Assembly: GCA_949045875.1 (NCBI GenBank)
Contig: CARPYP010000001.1
Location: 62,001 to 126,000, forward strand
Direction of reading: 5' to 3'
DNA: 64,000 nt
Source: an uncultured Clostridia bacterium
Lineage (GTDB): Bacteria > Bacillota > Clostridia > TANB77 > CAG-508
This document shows, piece after piece, positions 18,578-27,582 of the stretch. Below the pieces are notes generated by a model. That model was not told the DNA's origin, did no database searches, and worked only from the letters and a program-made list of their open reading frames with translations. The position numbers and the translations under genes were made by a program. Every line of letters begins with the position of its first letter. Position 1 is the stretch's first letter.

Positions 18578-18621
18578 AATATCATCCTTTTTCGTTAAAA
18601 TTTTTATATACAATCATTAAA

Positions 18622-20628
18622 TTACACATTCTCTATAACTTTATTTTCTTTCTGCTTTACTATTCCACAAATTAGGTCTGCTGTTTTTTCTACTCCTAGA
18701 GTTTCGCTATTTATTGATATATCATAGTTTTCGTTATTGCTCCATTCTTTTTCTGTATAGTGTTTATAATGATTTGCTCTTAATTTATTTATTTTTTGTA
18801 TTTCCTTTTTTGCGTTTTCAATTCCATAAATCTCTTTAACTCTTTTTATTTTATCTTTCATATCACTATATATAAATACTTTTATTACATCTTCTCTATC
18901 TTTTAATATGAAATCTGCACATCTACCTATAATTACACAAGATTCCTTTTCTGCAATTTGTTTTATTACTTCTGATTCTTTTATAAATAGTTCGTCTGAA
19001 TAGTTTAATCCAAAGTAATATCCATTGTTTAAATTTTCTAGTATTTCTCTTTTCTGTTCATGATTTTCTATATATTCTTCTGATAATCCAGTTTCTTCTG
19101 CTACTTTTTTTATGAATTCTTTATCATATAATTTTATTCCTAATTTATCTGCAATTAATTTTCCTATATATCTTCCACCTGAGCCATATTCTCTTGATAT
19201 TGTTATTACAGTATGCTCTTTTAATTTGTTGTCTGTAATTGTGTCTTCTTCTATTACATTACTTTTTGATGTTCTCTTACTCAAATTTTTTGCCTCTAAA
19301 GCTATCAATACTACTGCAAGCACAAATGCTATTCCATCTGCTACTGGTCCTGAATATAGAACTCCCATAATTCCAAACATACTGCTTAATATTATCATTG
19401 ATGGTATTAAAAATCCAATTTGTCTTGATAATGATAAAATTACACTTTTTACACTTTTTCCTATTGCTTGGAAAAATATTCCTGCTGGAATTTGTATTCC
19501 ATTACAGATACATAATAGTAAATATGTTCTAAATGATAAACATGCAAATTCCATATATAGTTCATCACCACTACCAAATATAGAAATTAACTTATCTGGT
19601 ATTGTTTGGAATAATATGAAAGCAATTGTACTAATTATAACACTTAATCCTAATACCAATTTTAATGTTTGTTTTACTCTATCAAATTTTCTTGCTCCAT
19701 AATTGTACCCAAATATTGGTTGTGAACCTGCTGCAATTCCGATTATTATACTATTTAATATTTGGCTTATTTTCATAACAATTCCTAATACTGTTATTGG
19801 TATTTCTGAACCATATTTTGATTGTGCTCCATATTTCGCAAGTAAATTGTTTTCAAATGCCATAACAACTACAAAACTCATTTGTGTTACAAAACTACTT
19901 ATTCCTAATGTCGATATTCTTTTTAATACATTAAATTTGATTTTGAATGTTTCTTTTGTTAATGTTACTGATTTGAATTTTTTTATGTACATAATGTTTA
20001 TTGCAAATGTTATAAATTGACTTAATACTGTTGCTATTGCTGCTCCTTCTATTCCCATTTTAAATGCAAATATGAAAATTGGGTCTAGTATAATGTTTAT
20101 AACCGCTCCTAATACCATGGATGTCATTGCATATTTTGGGCTTCCGTCTGCTCTAATTATTGAGTTTAATGTAGTTCCTATCATCATAAATGGTAACCCA
20201 ATTGCTATAATTCTTCCATATCCAATTGCGTAGTTTCTTAATGCATCTGTACATCCAAACATATTTAATAATGGCGATAAAAATATTAATGTAAATATGC
20301 AAAATATAATTGCTATTATTATAGATAATGTAATTGCATTTCCTACACCTTTTTCTGCTTCTTCTTTCTTTTTTTCTCCTAGTTTTAAACTTAAGTAGGC
20401 TGATGCACCATCTCCTATCATTAATGAAAATGCTAAACATATCATTGCTAATGGAAATACTACATTTGTTGCTCCATTTGCTAAATAATCTACTCCCCAA
20501 CCAATAAATATTTGATCTACAATATTGTATAATGCGTTTACTAATAGTGATATTATACATGGAATTGAGAATTTTATAATTAATTTTTGTATTTTTTCAC
20601 TTCCTAATATATTTTCTTCTTTTTCCAA
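18622..20628 (-). CDS. MATE efflux transporter fused to cytidylate-kinase-like domain
   Basis: Residues 1-450 form a MATE-family multidrug/metabolite antiporter with about twelve membrane helices (for example GDGASAYLSLKLGEKK and GSQPIFGYNYGARKFDRV). From about residue 472 a soluble domain begins, HTVITISREYGSGGRYIGK, which is the P-loop region of the cytidylate-kinase-like family (Cytidylate_kin2), and it runs to the end (668 residues). The reading frame is continuous, so the fusion is not due to a frame error. The start is TTG at 20628 with GGAGG upstream, and the gene overlaps alr by 32 bp. A cytoplasmic nucleotide-sensing or kinase role for the tail is inference. Confidence 0.85.
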   Translation of the reverse strand: MEKEENILGSEKIQKLIIKFSIPCIISLLVNALYNIVDQIFIGWGVDYLANGATNVVFPLAMICLAFSLMIGDGASAYLSLKLGEKKKEEAEKGVGNAITLSIIIAIIFCIFTLIFLSPLLNMFGCTDALRNYAIGYGRIIAIGLPFMMIGTTLNSIIRADGSPKYAMTSMVLGAVINIILDPIFIFAFKMGIEGAAIATVLSQFITFAINIMYIKKFKSVTLTKETFKIKFNVLKRISTLGISSFVTQMSFVVVMAFENNLLAKYGAQSKYGSEIPITVLGIVMKISQILNSIIIGIAAGSQPIFGYNYGARKFDRVKQTLKLVLGLSVIISTIAFILFQTIPDKLISIFGSGDELYMEFACLSFRTYLLLCICNGIQIPAGIFFQAIGKSVKSVILSLSRQIGFLIPSMIILSSMFGIMGVLYSGPVADGIAFVLAVVLIALEAKNLSKRTSKSNVIEEDTITDNKLKEHTVITISREYGSGGRYIGKLIADKLGIKLYDKEFIKKVAEETGLSEEYIENHEQKREILENLNNGYYFGLNYSDELFIKESEVIKQIAEKESCVIIGRCADFILKDREDVIKVFIYSDMKDKIKRVKEIYGIENAKKEIQKINKLRANHYKHYTEKEWSNNENYDISINSETLGVEKTADLICGIVKQKENKVIENV

Positions 20629-21781
20629 TTTTTTTCCTCCATTTTTTATTATTGTTGTTTACTTTTCTTCCTAATCTGTCTCCTAGTCTACATAATAGTT
20701 CATTTGTAATTGTTTCTGCTTTGTTTGCAATTGTTTCTGCTGATATTTCTTTTTGCTCTCCTATTAGAGTAACTATATCCCCTTGATGAATTCCCTCTAT
20801 TTTTGATACGTCTATTATTAATTGATCCATACATATTCTTCCTATTATTTCTGCATATTTCCCATTTACCATTACTTTTACATTTTTGTTGCTTAAATTT
20901 CTAGGGAATCCATCTGCATATCCTATTGAAACTGTAGCAATTTTTTTGTTAGTATTTGCTATAAATGTTCTTCCATAACTTACACTTTCTTGTTCTTCAA
21001 TTTCTTTAATACTTGTTATTCTTGCTTTTAATGTTAGAACCGGTTTTAAATTAAGTTTTATCTTTGGTTCATCTTCATTATAAATTCCATACATGATAAT
21101 TCCTGGGCGCACAAAATCACAGTTTACATTCGTATAGTTTAATATTCCATAACTTGCTTGTATATGTATCTTTCCTGTATCATATCCTAAGCTTTTTATT
21201 TTATCTATACATTTAAAGAAATTATTAATTTGCATATTTGTGAATTCTATATCATCTTTTTTTGTGCTATCTGATACACATAGATGACTAAATGTTCCTA
21301 ATATTTCAGTGTTTTTCATTTTATATATATTTATTAGATTTTCTATATTTTTATAACTTTCTCCTATTCGGTTCATTCCTGTGTTTATTTTTATATGTAC
21401 TTTTAATTTTTTTTCTAATTTCATTTGCTCTATCTTTTTTGCGTATTCATAGTCTACTATTGTTTGGATTAAGTCATATTTAATTATATTTTCTATTTCG
21501 TTTATGTCTGTATAACCTAATATCAATATATTCCCTTTTATGTTATTTTTTCTTAATTTAATTCCTTCTGATAGTGTTGCCACTGCGAAATCCTCTATTC
21601 CTATTTCGTTTAGTTTTTTGGCTATTTCTATCATTCCATGTCCATATGCATTTGCTTTTACAATTGCCATTATTTTACATGTTTCTGGTATTACGCTTTT
21701 TATTTCTTTTATATTGTTTTCTAAGTTTTCTAAATTTATTTCTATCCATGCTCTATCTCGCTTTGCAAGTTCTTCTTCCAT
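20597..21781 (-). CDS. alr: Alanine racemase
   Basis: It interconverts L- and D-alanine for peptidoglycan synthesis. The PLP-binding Lys is in AIVKANAYGHGM near residue 43, and the catalytic Tyr is in the segment SYGRTFIAN. The 394-residue protein ends in a basic tail (KKWRKKIGKRRKYIRK) that reads into the start of the MATE gene. The gene follows ddl on the same strand, as expected for D-Ala-D-Ala supply. Confidence 0.94.
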   Translation of the reverse strand: MEEELAKRDRAWIEINLENLENNIKEIKSVIPETCKIMAIVKANAYGHGMIEIAKKLNEIGIEDFAVATLSEGIKLRKNNIKGNILILGYTDINEIENIIKYDLIQTIVDYEYAKKIEQMKLEKKLKVHIKINTGMNRIGESYKNIENLINIYKMKNTEILGTFSHLCVSDSTKKDDIEFTNMQINNFFKCIDKIKSLGYDTGKIHIQASYGILNYTNVNCDFVRPGIIMYGIYNEDEPKIKLNLKPVLTLKARITSIKEIEEQESVSYGRTFIANTNKKIATVSIGYADGFPRNLSNKNVKVMVNGKYAEIIGRICMDQLIIDVSKIEGIHQGDIVTLIGEQKEISAETIANKAETITNELLCRLGDRLGRKVNNNNKKWRKKIGKRRKYIRK

Positions 21782-21818
21782 TTTTCTTACCTTCTTTTAT
21801 TTTATATCTCTCTTGTCA

Positions 21819-21845
21819 GAGCACAGTGCACTGTGCCACTACATC
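21819..21845. repeat. Intergenic palindrome between ddl and alr
   Basis: GAGCACAGTGCACTGTGCCACTAC is a member of the dispersed palindrome family (GGGCAC-stem-GTGCCCCTAC) with some mismatches. It lies between the ddl stop and the alr ribosome site. Confidence 0.6.
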
Positions 21846-21853
21846 GCTAATTT

Positions 21854-22900
21854 CTAGCTTCTAATTTCTAGTTCAATTAATTTATCCAATAATTGTTCAA
21901 AGTTTATTCCTACTTGTTTCATCATACTAGGATATCTACTATGTGATGTAAATCCTGGTATAGTATTTATTTCGTTGAAATATATTTCTCCTTTTGGTGT
22001 TAAAAACATGTCTACTCTTGCAAAGTCTTTACATTTTAATATTTTATATATTTTTTTTGCAGTTTCTTTTACTTCGTCTGAAATACTTTTTTCTATTCTC
22101 GCTGGTACATGTATTTTTGATGTTTTTAGTGTGTATTTTTCTGTATAGTTGAAAAATCCTTTGCTTAATTCTATTTCGTCTATTTCCCCTACTGTTAATT
22201 TTTCATTTCCTAATATTGCACATCCTATTTCTATTCCTTCTATGTTCTCTTCTATTATTATTTCTGTGTCATATTTTAGTGCTTCTTTTATTGCTCCTTC
22301 TATTTCATTTTCGCTTTCTACTTTTGTTATTCCAAATGAAGAACCTGCTCTCATTGGTTTTACAAATAGTGGATATTTCAATTGTTTTAGCTTCTCTTCT
22401 ATTTCTTTTTGCTTTGCTTTATCGTTTATAACTATACTTTTCGCTACTTTTATTCCATAACTTTCTACTAGTTTATGTGATAAGTGCTTGTCCATGCATA
22501 GACTAGATGATAATGTGTCACATCCTATTAGTGGTATCCCTGATAGGGCAATTAACCCTTGGACTGTTCCGTCTTCTCCATTTGAACCATGTAGTACTGG
22601 GAATATTGCATCTAATTTTATTAATTTATTATTGTTTTCTATTTCTATTATTCCTTTATCGTCTGGATTTGTTGAAATAAATGTTTTTGTACATTTTCCT
22701 TCTTTCTCCCAGGTATTATTTTTTATGTTTTCTTTTTCTCCCTCATATTTATACCAGTTCCCTTGTTTTGTTATTCCTATTAATGTTATATCGTATTTTT
22801 CTTTGTTTATATTTGTTATTACACTGTATGCTGATTCTAATGATACATCATATTCTGGACTTTTTCCTCCAAATATTATTCCTATTTTCTTTTTTTCCAT
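21854..22900 (-). CDS. ddl: D-alanine--D-alanine ligase
   Basis: This ATP-grasp enzyme joins two D-alanines for the pentapeptide of peptidoglycan. Motifs are IIFGGKSPEYDVSLESA at the N-terminus, LHGSNGEDGTVQGLI, VKPMRAGSSFGITKV and FNEINTIPGFT. The start at 22900 (MEKKKIGIIF) fits the extended ribosome site AGAAAGGA used elsewhere in this window. An in-frame ATG at 22912 lies immediately after that site and is too close. The upstream region is a tandemly duplicated repeat. Confidence 0.94.
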   Translation of the reverse strand: MEKKKIGIIFGGKSPEYDVSLESAYSVITNINKEKYDITLIGITKQGNWYKYEGEKENIKNNTWEKEGKCTKTFISTNPDDKGIIEIENNNKLIKLDAIFPVLHGSNGEDGTVQGLIALSGIPLIGCDTLSSSLCMDKHLSHKLVESYGIKVAKSIVINDKAKQKEIEEKLKQLKYPLFVKPMRAGSSFGITKVESENEIEGAIKEALKYDTEIIIEENIEGIEIGCAILGNEKLTVGEIDEIELSKGFFNYTEKYTLKTSKIHVPARIEKSISDEVKETAKKIYKILKCKDFARVDMFLTPKGEIYFNEINTIPGFTSHSRYPSMMKQVGINFEQLLDKLIELEIRS

Positions 22901-22913
22901 TTTTTGTTTCATT

Positions 22914-23256
22914 CCTTTCTTTATTTATTGTTTTATCATATAAGGGCACAGTGGTGCCCCTACAAGTAAAATTTATTTCATAAATTTTCCACGCTTTTTA
23001 TTCCTAAATATACCTTTTGTTTCGTTCCTTTCTTTATGTATTGTTTTATTATATAAGGGCACAGTGGTGTCACTTCCCTCTTCGAGCCCAGTTAAATTTG
23101 GCGTTGCCAAATTTATCGTAGGTATTCCCGCAAACGGTGCCCCTACAAGTAAAATTTATTTCATAAATTTTTCACGCTTTTTCTTATTTTACTTTTTCTT
23201 TTATTCTTCTGTATAGAAATGCTTGTAAAATTTATTTCATAAATTTTCCACGCTTT
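22914..23256. repeat. Tandem duplications in the ddl upstream gap
   Basis: This gene-free stretch is built from repeated units. TTCCTTTCTTTA, then TATTGTTTTAT.ATATAAGGGCACAGTGGTG occurs near 22915-22955 and again near 23035-23070. AAATTTATTTCATAAATTTT occurs three times (about 22968, 23152, 23228), each copy followed by CCACGC or CACGC. In the second unit the palindrome is split by about 69 bp that contain their own hairpin (AATTTGGCGTTGCCAAATT). No gene is seen. Confidence 0.8.
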
Positions 23257-24474
23257 TTATTCCTCCATATACATAATGTCTACATCTACATTTGTATTTA
23301 TTCCATCTATTCGTCCAGTGTCACACATTTGCCATATTGAATATTTCCCTTGGTAATTGGTTTGACTTGTATAATGTGCTAACCAGGTATCATGTTTTGT
23401 TGGATTCCATATTTTTTCTAAGTAGTTTTTACTGCTGTATAAGAGTCCTTTGTATCCGTTTTCTACTAGTGTGTCTAAAAATACATTTGCTGCTTTGTTT
23501 ATTGTATAAAAACTCATTCCTGCTTTATTAAATGAGTTCCAACTTTCCCAGTCAAAGGCTATTGGTAATTCTATTTCATATTGTTTTATTTGCTCTTTTA
23601 CCCATTCTGCTTGTTCTTTTGCTTGTTTTATGTTTTTTGCATATGAGTAATAATATATCCCTACTGGTATTCCTACTCTTTTTGCTCCTTCTATGTTAGC
23701 TACAAAGTATGGGTCTATTACGTTTTCTCCATCATAGTCTGTTTGATATCCCATTCTTATTATTACAAATTCTGCTCCTGCATTTTTTACTTTTTCCCAG
23801 TCTATTTCTCCTTGCCATTTGGATACGTCTATTCCTATTTTTGTTTTTTCATTTTTGTAGTTGTCTAATATGTCGTTAAAGTAAATAGGCTCTTTTGGCA
23901 CTGGCGGTTGCCCTGGTGTTGTTTGTTCTTCTATTACATGTAATGTGAAGTCTTTTTTTGCTTGATTTCCACTTGAGTCTGTTACAATATATGTTAATTT
24001 ATAGTCTCCTACCGTGTTAAAATCATATTCTCCTACAATTTCTCTTTTAGGATTATCGTCTATATCGTCTCCACTTATTAATACTTCTGTTAAGTTTTTA
24101 TTAGAACCTTTTTTTACTGTATATGAGGCTCCACTGAATATTTTAGGTGCTGTTACATCTGTTGTTTTTATATTAAATGTGGCTGTTCTCTTTTTATTTT
24201 TTATGTTTATAAAATCAAATGATACTTGTATTTCTCCTAATTTTTCTGTGTCTATTTTATAATCATTAATTAGTTCACCATTAAGATTTTCTAGAAAGTC
24301 CGATACTTTTGCTTCTTTTCCAAATTCGATTGTTAGATTTTCTTTTAATGTAACCGCTTCTGCATCTATTCTTTTGTTTTCTTGTTCTTCATTATACATC
24401 CATATACAAATTCCTGTTACACCAATTATAACTATTATGATTATACTTATTATAATAGTTGATACTTTTTTCAT
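23257..24474 (-). CDS. Membrane-anchored GH25 lysozyme with Ig-like DUF5011 domain
   Basis: A signal-anchor helix (about residues 5-27) is followed by an extracellular Ig-like region ending in a DUF5011-type domain (DVTAPKIF...GDYKLTYIVTDSSGN). The catalytic domain is glycoside hydrolase family 25, beginning GIDVSKWQGEIDWEKVK, with the acidic residues in AFDWESW and the C-terminal DVDIMYMEE. It should cleave the glycan strand of peptidoglycan outside the membrane. The start at 24474 (MKKVSTIII) fits the site AGAAAGGG; an ATG 12 bp upstream is the alternative. It stands alone next to ddl-alr, which suggests wall remodelling. Confidence 0.88.
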   Translation of the reverse strand: MKKVSTIIISIIIIVIIGVTGICIWMYNEEQENKRIDAEAVTLKENLTIEFGKEAKVSDFLENLNGELINDYKIDTEKLGEIQVSFDFINIKNKKRTATFNIKTTDVTAPKIFSGASYTVKKGSNKNLTEVLISGDDIDDNPKREIVGEYDFNTVGDYKLTYIVTDSSGNQAKKDFTLHVIEEQTTPGQPPVPKEPIYFNDILDNYKNEKTKIGIDVSKWQGEIDWEKVKNAGAEFVIIRMGYQTDYDGENVIDPYFVANIEGAKRVGIPVGIYYYSYAKNIKQAKEQAEWVKEQIKQYEIELPIAFDWESWNSFNKAGMSFYTINKAANVFLDTLVENGYKGLLYSSKNYLEKIWNPTKHDTWLAHYTSQTNYQGKYSIWQMCDTGRIDGINTNVDVDIMYMEE

Positions 24475-24519
24475 ATTTAATTTCATCCCTTTCTTCTAAC
24501 TTGCTCCTATATAATTATA

Positions 24520-25485
24520 TTACTGTAATGCATTCTTTAATACCTCTAAGTTTCTATTCATTAATGTTACATATGTTTCTCCATTTTTATAGTCATAATT
24601 GGATATTGAGTGTAATGTTTGTATTTGCATTGCTTTTGCTCCTGTTTCTTTTGAAATTATGTTTGCAACTTTTGAGTTCCCATTTTCTATGTATAATACT
24701 ACTGGTATGTTTTCTTCTTTTATTAGATTAATTAAATATGCTAAAGTTTTTGTACTAGGTTCTGTTTCTGTACTACAACCATTAAATGCTCCACTGGCTT
24801 TTAGTCCGAATTCTTCTAAAAAATATCTTATTGGCATTCTGTCTCCAAATACTAATCTTTTTCTTTTGGCATTTTCTACTATATCCCATATATCTTCGTC
24901 TAGTTTTTCTATTTGTTTTTTATAATTATTCGTATTTTGTCTAAATATATCTTTTTCCTTATTATCAATTTCTTCTAATCCTAGTTCTAAACTCTCTAAC
25001 ATTTTTATTGCATTTTTAGGTGAAGTCCAGACATGTTCATCCCATGCCAGTTCTTCGTGTTCTTCCTCTTCTTCTACTCCTTCTATATGCTCTTCTTTAT
25101 ATAATTCTACAGTGTCCATTAGTTTTATTAGTTTTGTATTTGATAAGTCCATTGTAGGTATGACTTGTTCTGTCCAGTTCTCCATTTCTCCACCATTATA
25201 TACAAATAAATCTGATTGCTGAATTGCTATTATTTGACTTGCTGTTGGTTCAAAGTTATGTGCATCTACTCCTGAGTCTAATAAATAGGTTATTTCTATA
25301 TTGTTACTGTCTTTTGTAATTGCTTTTACAAAGTCATATCCAACAAAGGACGTGCAAACAACACTTAGCTTATCTGCTGATTTTGTTTTCGTATTATTTG
25401 GTTTTATTAGAGCATATATAAATATTACTAGAATTATTACTAGAATTATTATACAAATTATTTTATTTAATTTTATTACTTTCAT
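24520..25485 (-). CDS. znuA: Zinc ABC transporter substrate-binding protein
   Basis: This is the extracytoplasmic receptor of a cluster A-I metal transporter. The N-terminal segment is hydrophobic (about residues 6-26) without a clear lipobox Cys. Metal-ligand positions are His in VDAHNFEPT, His in DEHVWTSPKNA and later acidic and His residues. An acidic His-containing loop (EEHIEGVEEEEEHEE) between the first two ligands is typical of zinc rather than manganese receptors. No permease or ATPase genes are adjacent, so the rest of the transporter must be elsewhere. Confidence 0.85.
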   Translation of the reverse strand: MKVIKLNKIICIIILVIILVIFIYALIKPNNTKTKSADKLSVVCTSFVGYDFVKAITKDSNNIEITYLLDSGVDAHNFEPTASQIIAIQQSDLFVYNGGEMENWTEQVIPTMDLSNTKLIKLMDTVELYKEEHIEGVEEEEEHEELAWDEHVWTSPKNAIKMLESLELGLEEIDNKEKDIFRQNTNNYKKQIEKLDEDIWDIVENAKRKRLVFGDRMPIRYFLEEFGLKASGAFNGCSTETEPSTKTLAYLINLIKEENIPVVLYIENGNSKVANIISKETGAKAMQIQTLHSISNYDYKNGETYVTLMNRNLEVLKNALQ

Positions 25486-25512
25486 ATTCTTAGCACCTTT
25501 TCTTTGTATGCT

Positions 25513-25521
25513 ATTATATCA
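25513..25521 (-). promoter_or_regulatory. Extended -10 promoter upstream of znuA
   Basis: On the minus strand TGATATAAT forms an extended -10 element about 30 bp before the znuA ATG. No good -35 hexamer is visible. I see no clear Zur operator, though the surrounding sequence is partly palindromic. Confidence 0.45.
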
Positions 25522-25630
25522 CTTATTATTTTTTATTTCTACCCTATTATTGTGATTTTTTAATTATATCTAATTATAAATTTGTGTTTGTGGGGATGAT
25601 TATTAGATGCGTGTCAATTTCCACAATTAA

Positions 25631-25660
25631 AGAGGGCATTCTGTCAATAGAACGCCCTCT
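25631..25660 (-). terminator. Terminator of the zinc-ribbon gene pair
   Basis: AGAGGGCATTCT (25631-25642) pairs with AGAACGCCCTCT (25649-25660) with one bulged position. On the minus strand it is followed by TTTAATT. It ends the transcript of the two zinc-ribbon membrane protein genes. Confidence 0.7.
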
Positions 25661-25671
25661 TCTCCTGAGAC

Positions 25672-25734
25672 TTACCAAAGACCATGCTCATGAATGCTCC
25701 TGAAACTTTTATGTTCCTCCGTTTCAACTACCAT
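25672..25734 (-). CDS. Possible 20-residue peptide
   Basis: An ATG at 25734, preceded by AAAGGAGTATTTAAA, opens a 20-codon frame (MVVETEEHKSF..., ending HEHGLW). It begins 14 bp after the upstream zinc-ribbon gene and ends just before the terminator hairpin. Good ribosome site and position favour translation. Nothing is known of its function. Confidence 0.35.
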   Translation of the reverse strand: MVVETEEHKSFRSIHEHGLW

Positions 25735-25748
25735 TTTAAATACTCCTT

Positions 25749-26381
25749 TTATTCTTCTGGAGTTCCTTCATCAATAATTTGTTTTATCGTTTCATATTGC
25801 TCTTTTACATTCTCAACACAGTGTATGTATATTCCGTTTTTTCCTTGCATATTATTGTGTCTTCTAGTATTAGGATAACCTCCGCTAGAAGCATTTGTAA
25901 ATATTTTTATTGTTCCTATATTAAACAGTCTTTCAAATATGTTTTGATTCATTGTTACTTCTCTAACATATTTATATTTTAATTCTTTTTCTTCTTTGTT
26001 TAAGAACCCATCTTTGTATTCTACTTTTGTAGCATAAAAATTATATTCTAAGTCATCATATTGCATTTTTTCAAATGCAAGTTTTATGATTACATATAAC
26101 GCCATAACACCTATTGTTATTAAAAATGTTATAGGATACAAAACCCATAGCTCATATAAATCTGTAAGCCAACAACATATTATTATCATATATAATATTG
26201 CTCTTCCTACAATAGTCAACATTTTATATGGTATGTTAAATTTGGGTTTTACTTGAAATTTTATATTGTTGTTTTCTACTATTTCTTCTTTTGTTTCCTG
26301 CACTCCTGCTCTTTCTGTCCCACACTTAGGGCAAAACTTTGCTGTATCACTCATCTCTTCTCCACAATTTTTACAAAACAC
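25749..26381 (-). CDS. Zinc-ribbon membrane protein with PH-like domain, paralogue 1
   Basis: The 210-residue protein begins with a zinc ribbon (CKNCGEEM...FCPKCG). Two hydrophobic helices follow at about residues 55-105, and then a C-terminal bacterial PH-like (bPH2) domain (ATKVEYKDGFLNKEEKELKYKYVREV). The pattern resembles its upstream neighbour throughout (EKEVKYKYIREITM in the latter), so the two arose by duplication. It probably acts at the cytoplasmic face of the membrane; the role is unknown. The pair is followed by a 20-residue reading frame and a terminator. Confidence 0.75.
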   Translation of the reverse strand: MFCKNCGEEMSDTAKFCPKCGTERAGVQETKEEIVENNNIKFQVKPKFNIPYKMLTIVGRAILYMIIICCWLTDLYELWVLYPITFLITIGVMALYVIIKLAFEKMQYDDLEYNFYATKVEYKDGFLNKEEKELKYKYVREVTMNQNIFERLFNIGTIKIFTNASSGGYPNTRRHNNMQGKNGIYIHCVENVKEQYETIKQIIDEGTPEE

Positions 26382-26393
26382 AATAATCCTCCT

Positions 26394-26978
26394 TTATACA
26401 TTTGTTATTTCTTTTATTTGCTTATAAATTTCTTGTACATTTTCTATATTTTTTATAAAAATACCATTTCCGAAACCTGTTTCAGCATTAGTAAATAACA
26501 CAATATTTCCAAGATTAAAATATCTTTGGATAAATGTTTGACGCATTGTTATTTCTCTTATATATTTGTATTTTACTTCTTTTTCTGAAACATTTAAAAA
26601 GCTATCTTTATAGATTACTTTTGTTTTATAAAAATCATATGTATAATTTTTGTATTGTTTTTTATTGATTGCTACTTGTATTCCCCAAATACTTCCAAAT
26701 ATTATGATTGTAATAAATGTAATTACTCCACCTACTATTAAATCTACACTTACAAATATAAGTAATGTGATTGCAATTATAAAAATGTAAATTAATAATG
26801 ATGGTAATGCCATATATCCAAACTTATAAGTTGGTTTTACTTGTAATTGGATTTCATTATCTACTATTTTTTTTACTTCTTCTTTTGGCGTTTCTTTTGA
26901 GTCTGAAATACGTGTACCACAATTAGTACAGAATTCTGCTGTGTCTGGTAATTTTGTACCACATTTTTCGCAAAACAT
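26394..26978 (-). CDS. Zinc-ribbon membrane protein with PH-like domain, paralogue 2
   Basis: This 194-residue protein has the zinc ribbon CEKCGTKL...FCTNCG at its N-terminus, two membrane helices at about 57-105 and a bPH2-like domain (DFYKTKVIYKDSFLNVSEKEVKYKY). It lies 12 bp upstream of its paralogue and must be co-transcribed. The GFGNGIFIKNIENVQEIY end matches GKNGIYIHCVENVKEQY of the neighbour. Function is unknown; a heteromeric membrane complex is possible. Confidence 0.75.
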   Translation of the reverse strand: MFCEKCGTKLPDTAEFCTNCGTRISDSKETPKEEVKKIVDNEIQLQVKPTYKFGYMALPSLLIYIFIIAITLLIFVSVDLIVGGVITFITIIIFGSIWGIQVAINKKQYKNYTYDFYKTKVIYKDSFLNVSEKEVKYKYIREITMRQTFIQRYFNLGNIVLFTNAETGFGNGIFIKNIENVQEIYKQIKEITNV

Positions 26979-27062
26979 TTTATTTTCCTCCCTTTTATAT
27001 ACAGTTTTATTATATAATTAGTATATTATATTTCGAGTTTTTTTGCAATATGATTTATTAAA

Positions 27063-27542
27063 TTATCTATGATATGTTTCATTATTAGAAATTTTGAATG
27101 CTCTAAATATTTGCTCTAGTAAGAATACTCTTATTAGTTGATGTGGAAATGTCATTTTTGAGAAACATATTTTTTCTTTTGATGCGTTTAGTATTTCTTC
27201 TCCTATTCCTAGAGTTCCTCCTATTATAAATGTTATTGAGCTATTAATATTTGATATCTCCTCAATTCTTTTTGCAAATTCTTCTGATGTTATTTGTTTT
27301 CCTTTTAAGTCTAACGATACACAATATGTATCTTTCTTTATGTATGTTAACATTTTATGCGCTTCTTTGTCTTTTATGTTTTTTATTATTGTTTCACTTG
27401 TTTTATCTGGAACTTTCTCGTCTAATACCTCTATTATATTTAAATTACAGTATTTTGATAGTCTTTTGCTGTATTCATTTATAGCTTCTTTTAAATAGTT
27501 TTCTTTGATTTTTCCTACACATAGTATGTTTATTGTTAACAT
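27063..27542 (-). CDS. rlmH: 23S rRNA pseudouridine-1915 N3-methyltransferase
   Basis: It methylates pseudouridine 1915 in helix 69 of 23S rRNA on assembled ribosomes. The 159-residue SPOUT protein shows the knotted SAM-binding segment FIIGGTLGIGEEIL and the conserved C-terminus FSKMTFPHQLIRVFLLEQIFRA with terminal TYHR. Length is exactly that of the family. It follows pgi on the same strand after a repeat-rich gap. Confidence 0.95.
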   Translation of the reverse strand: MLTINILCVGKIKENYLKEAINEYSKRLSKYCNLNIIEVLDEKVPDKTSETIIKNIKDKEAHKMLTYIKKDTYCVSLDLKGKQITSEEFAKRIEEISNINSSITFIIGGTLGIGEEILNASKEKICFSKMTFPHQLIRVFLLEQIFRAFKISNNETYHR

Positions 27543-27582
27543 CTTTGACTCCCTATTATTTTTATATTTTATTTTGATTTTT

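Noticed and set aside
19112..20020. Long plus-strand open frames opposite the MATE gene
   Set aside because: They are shadows of a membrane-protein gene; no ribosome site and biased composition.
22900..22912. ATG 22912 as ddl start
   Set aside because: It directly abuts the ribosome site. The ATG at 22900 has the spacing seen in nusA, pgi and others here.
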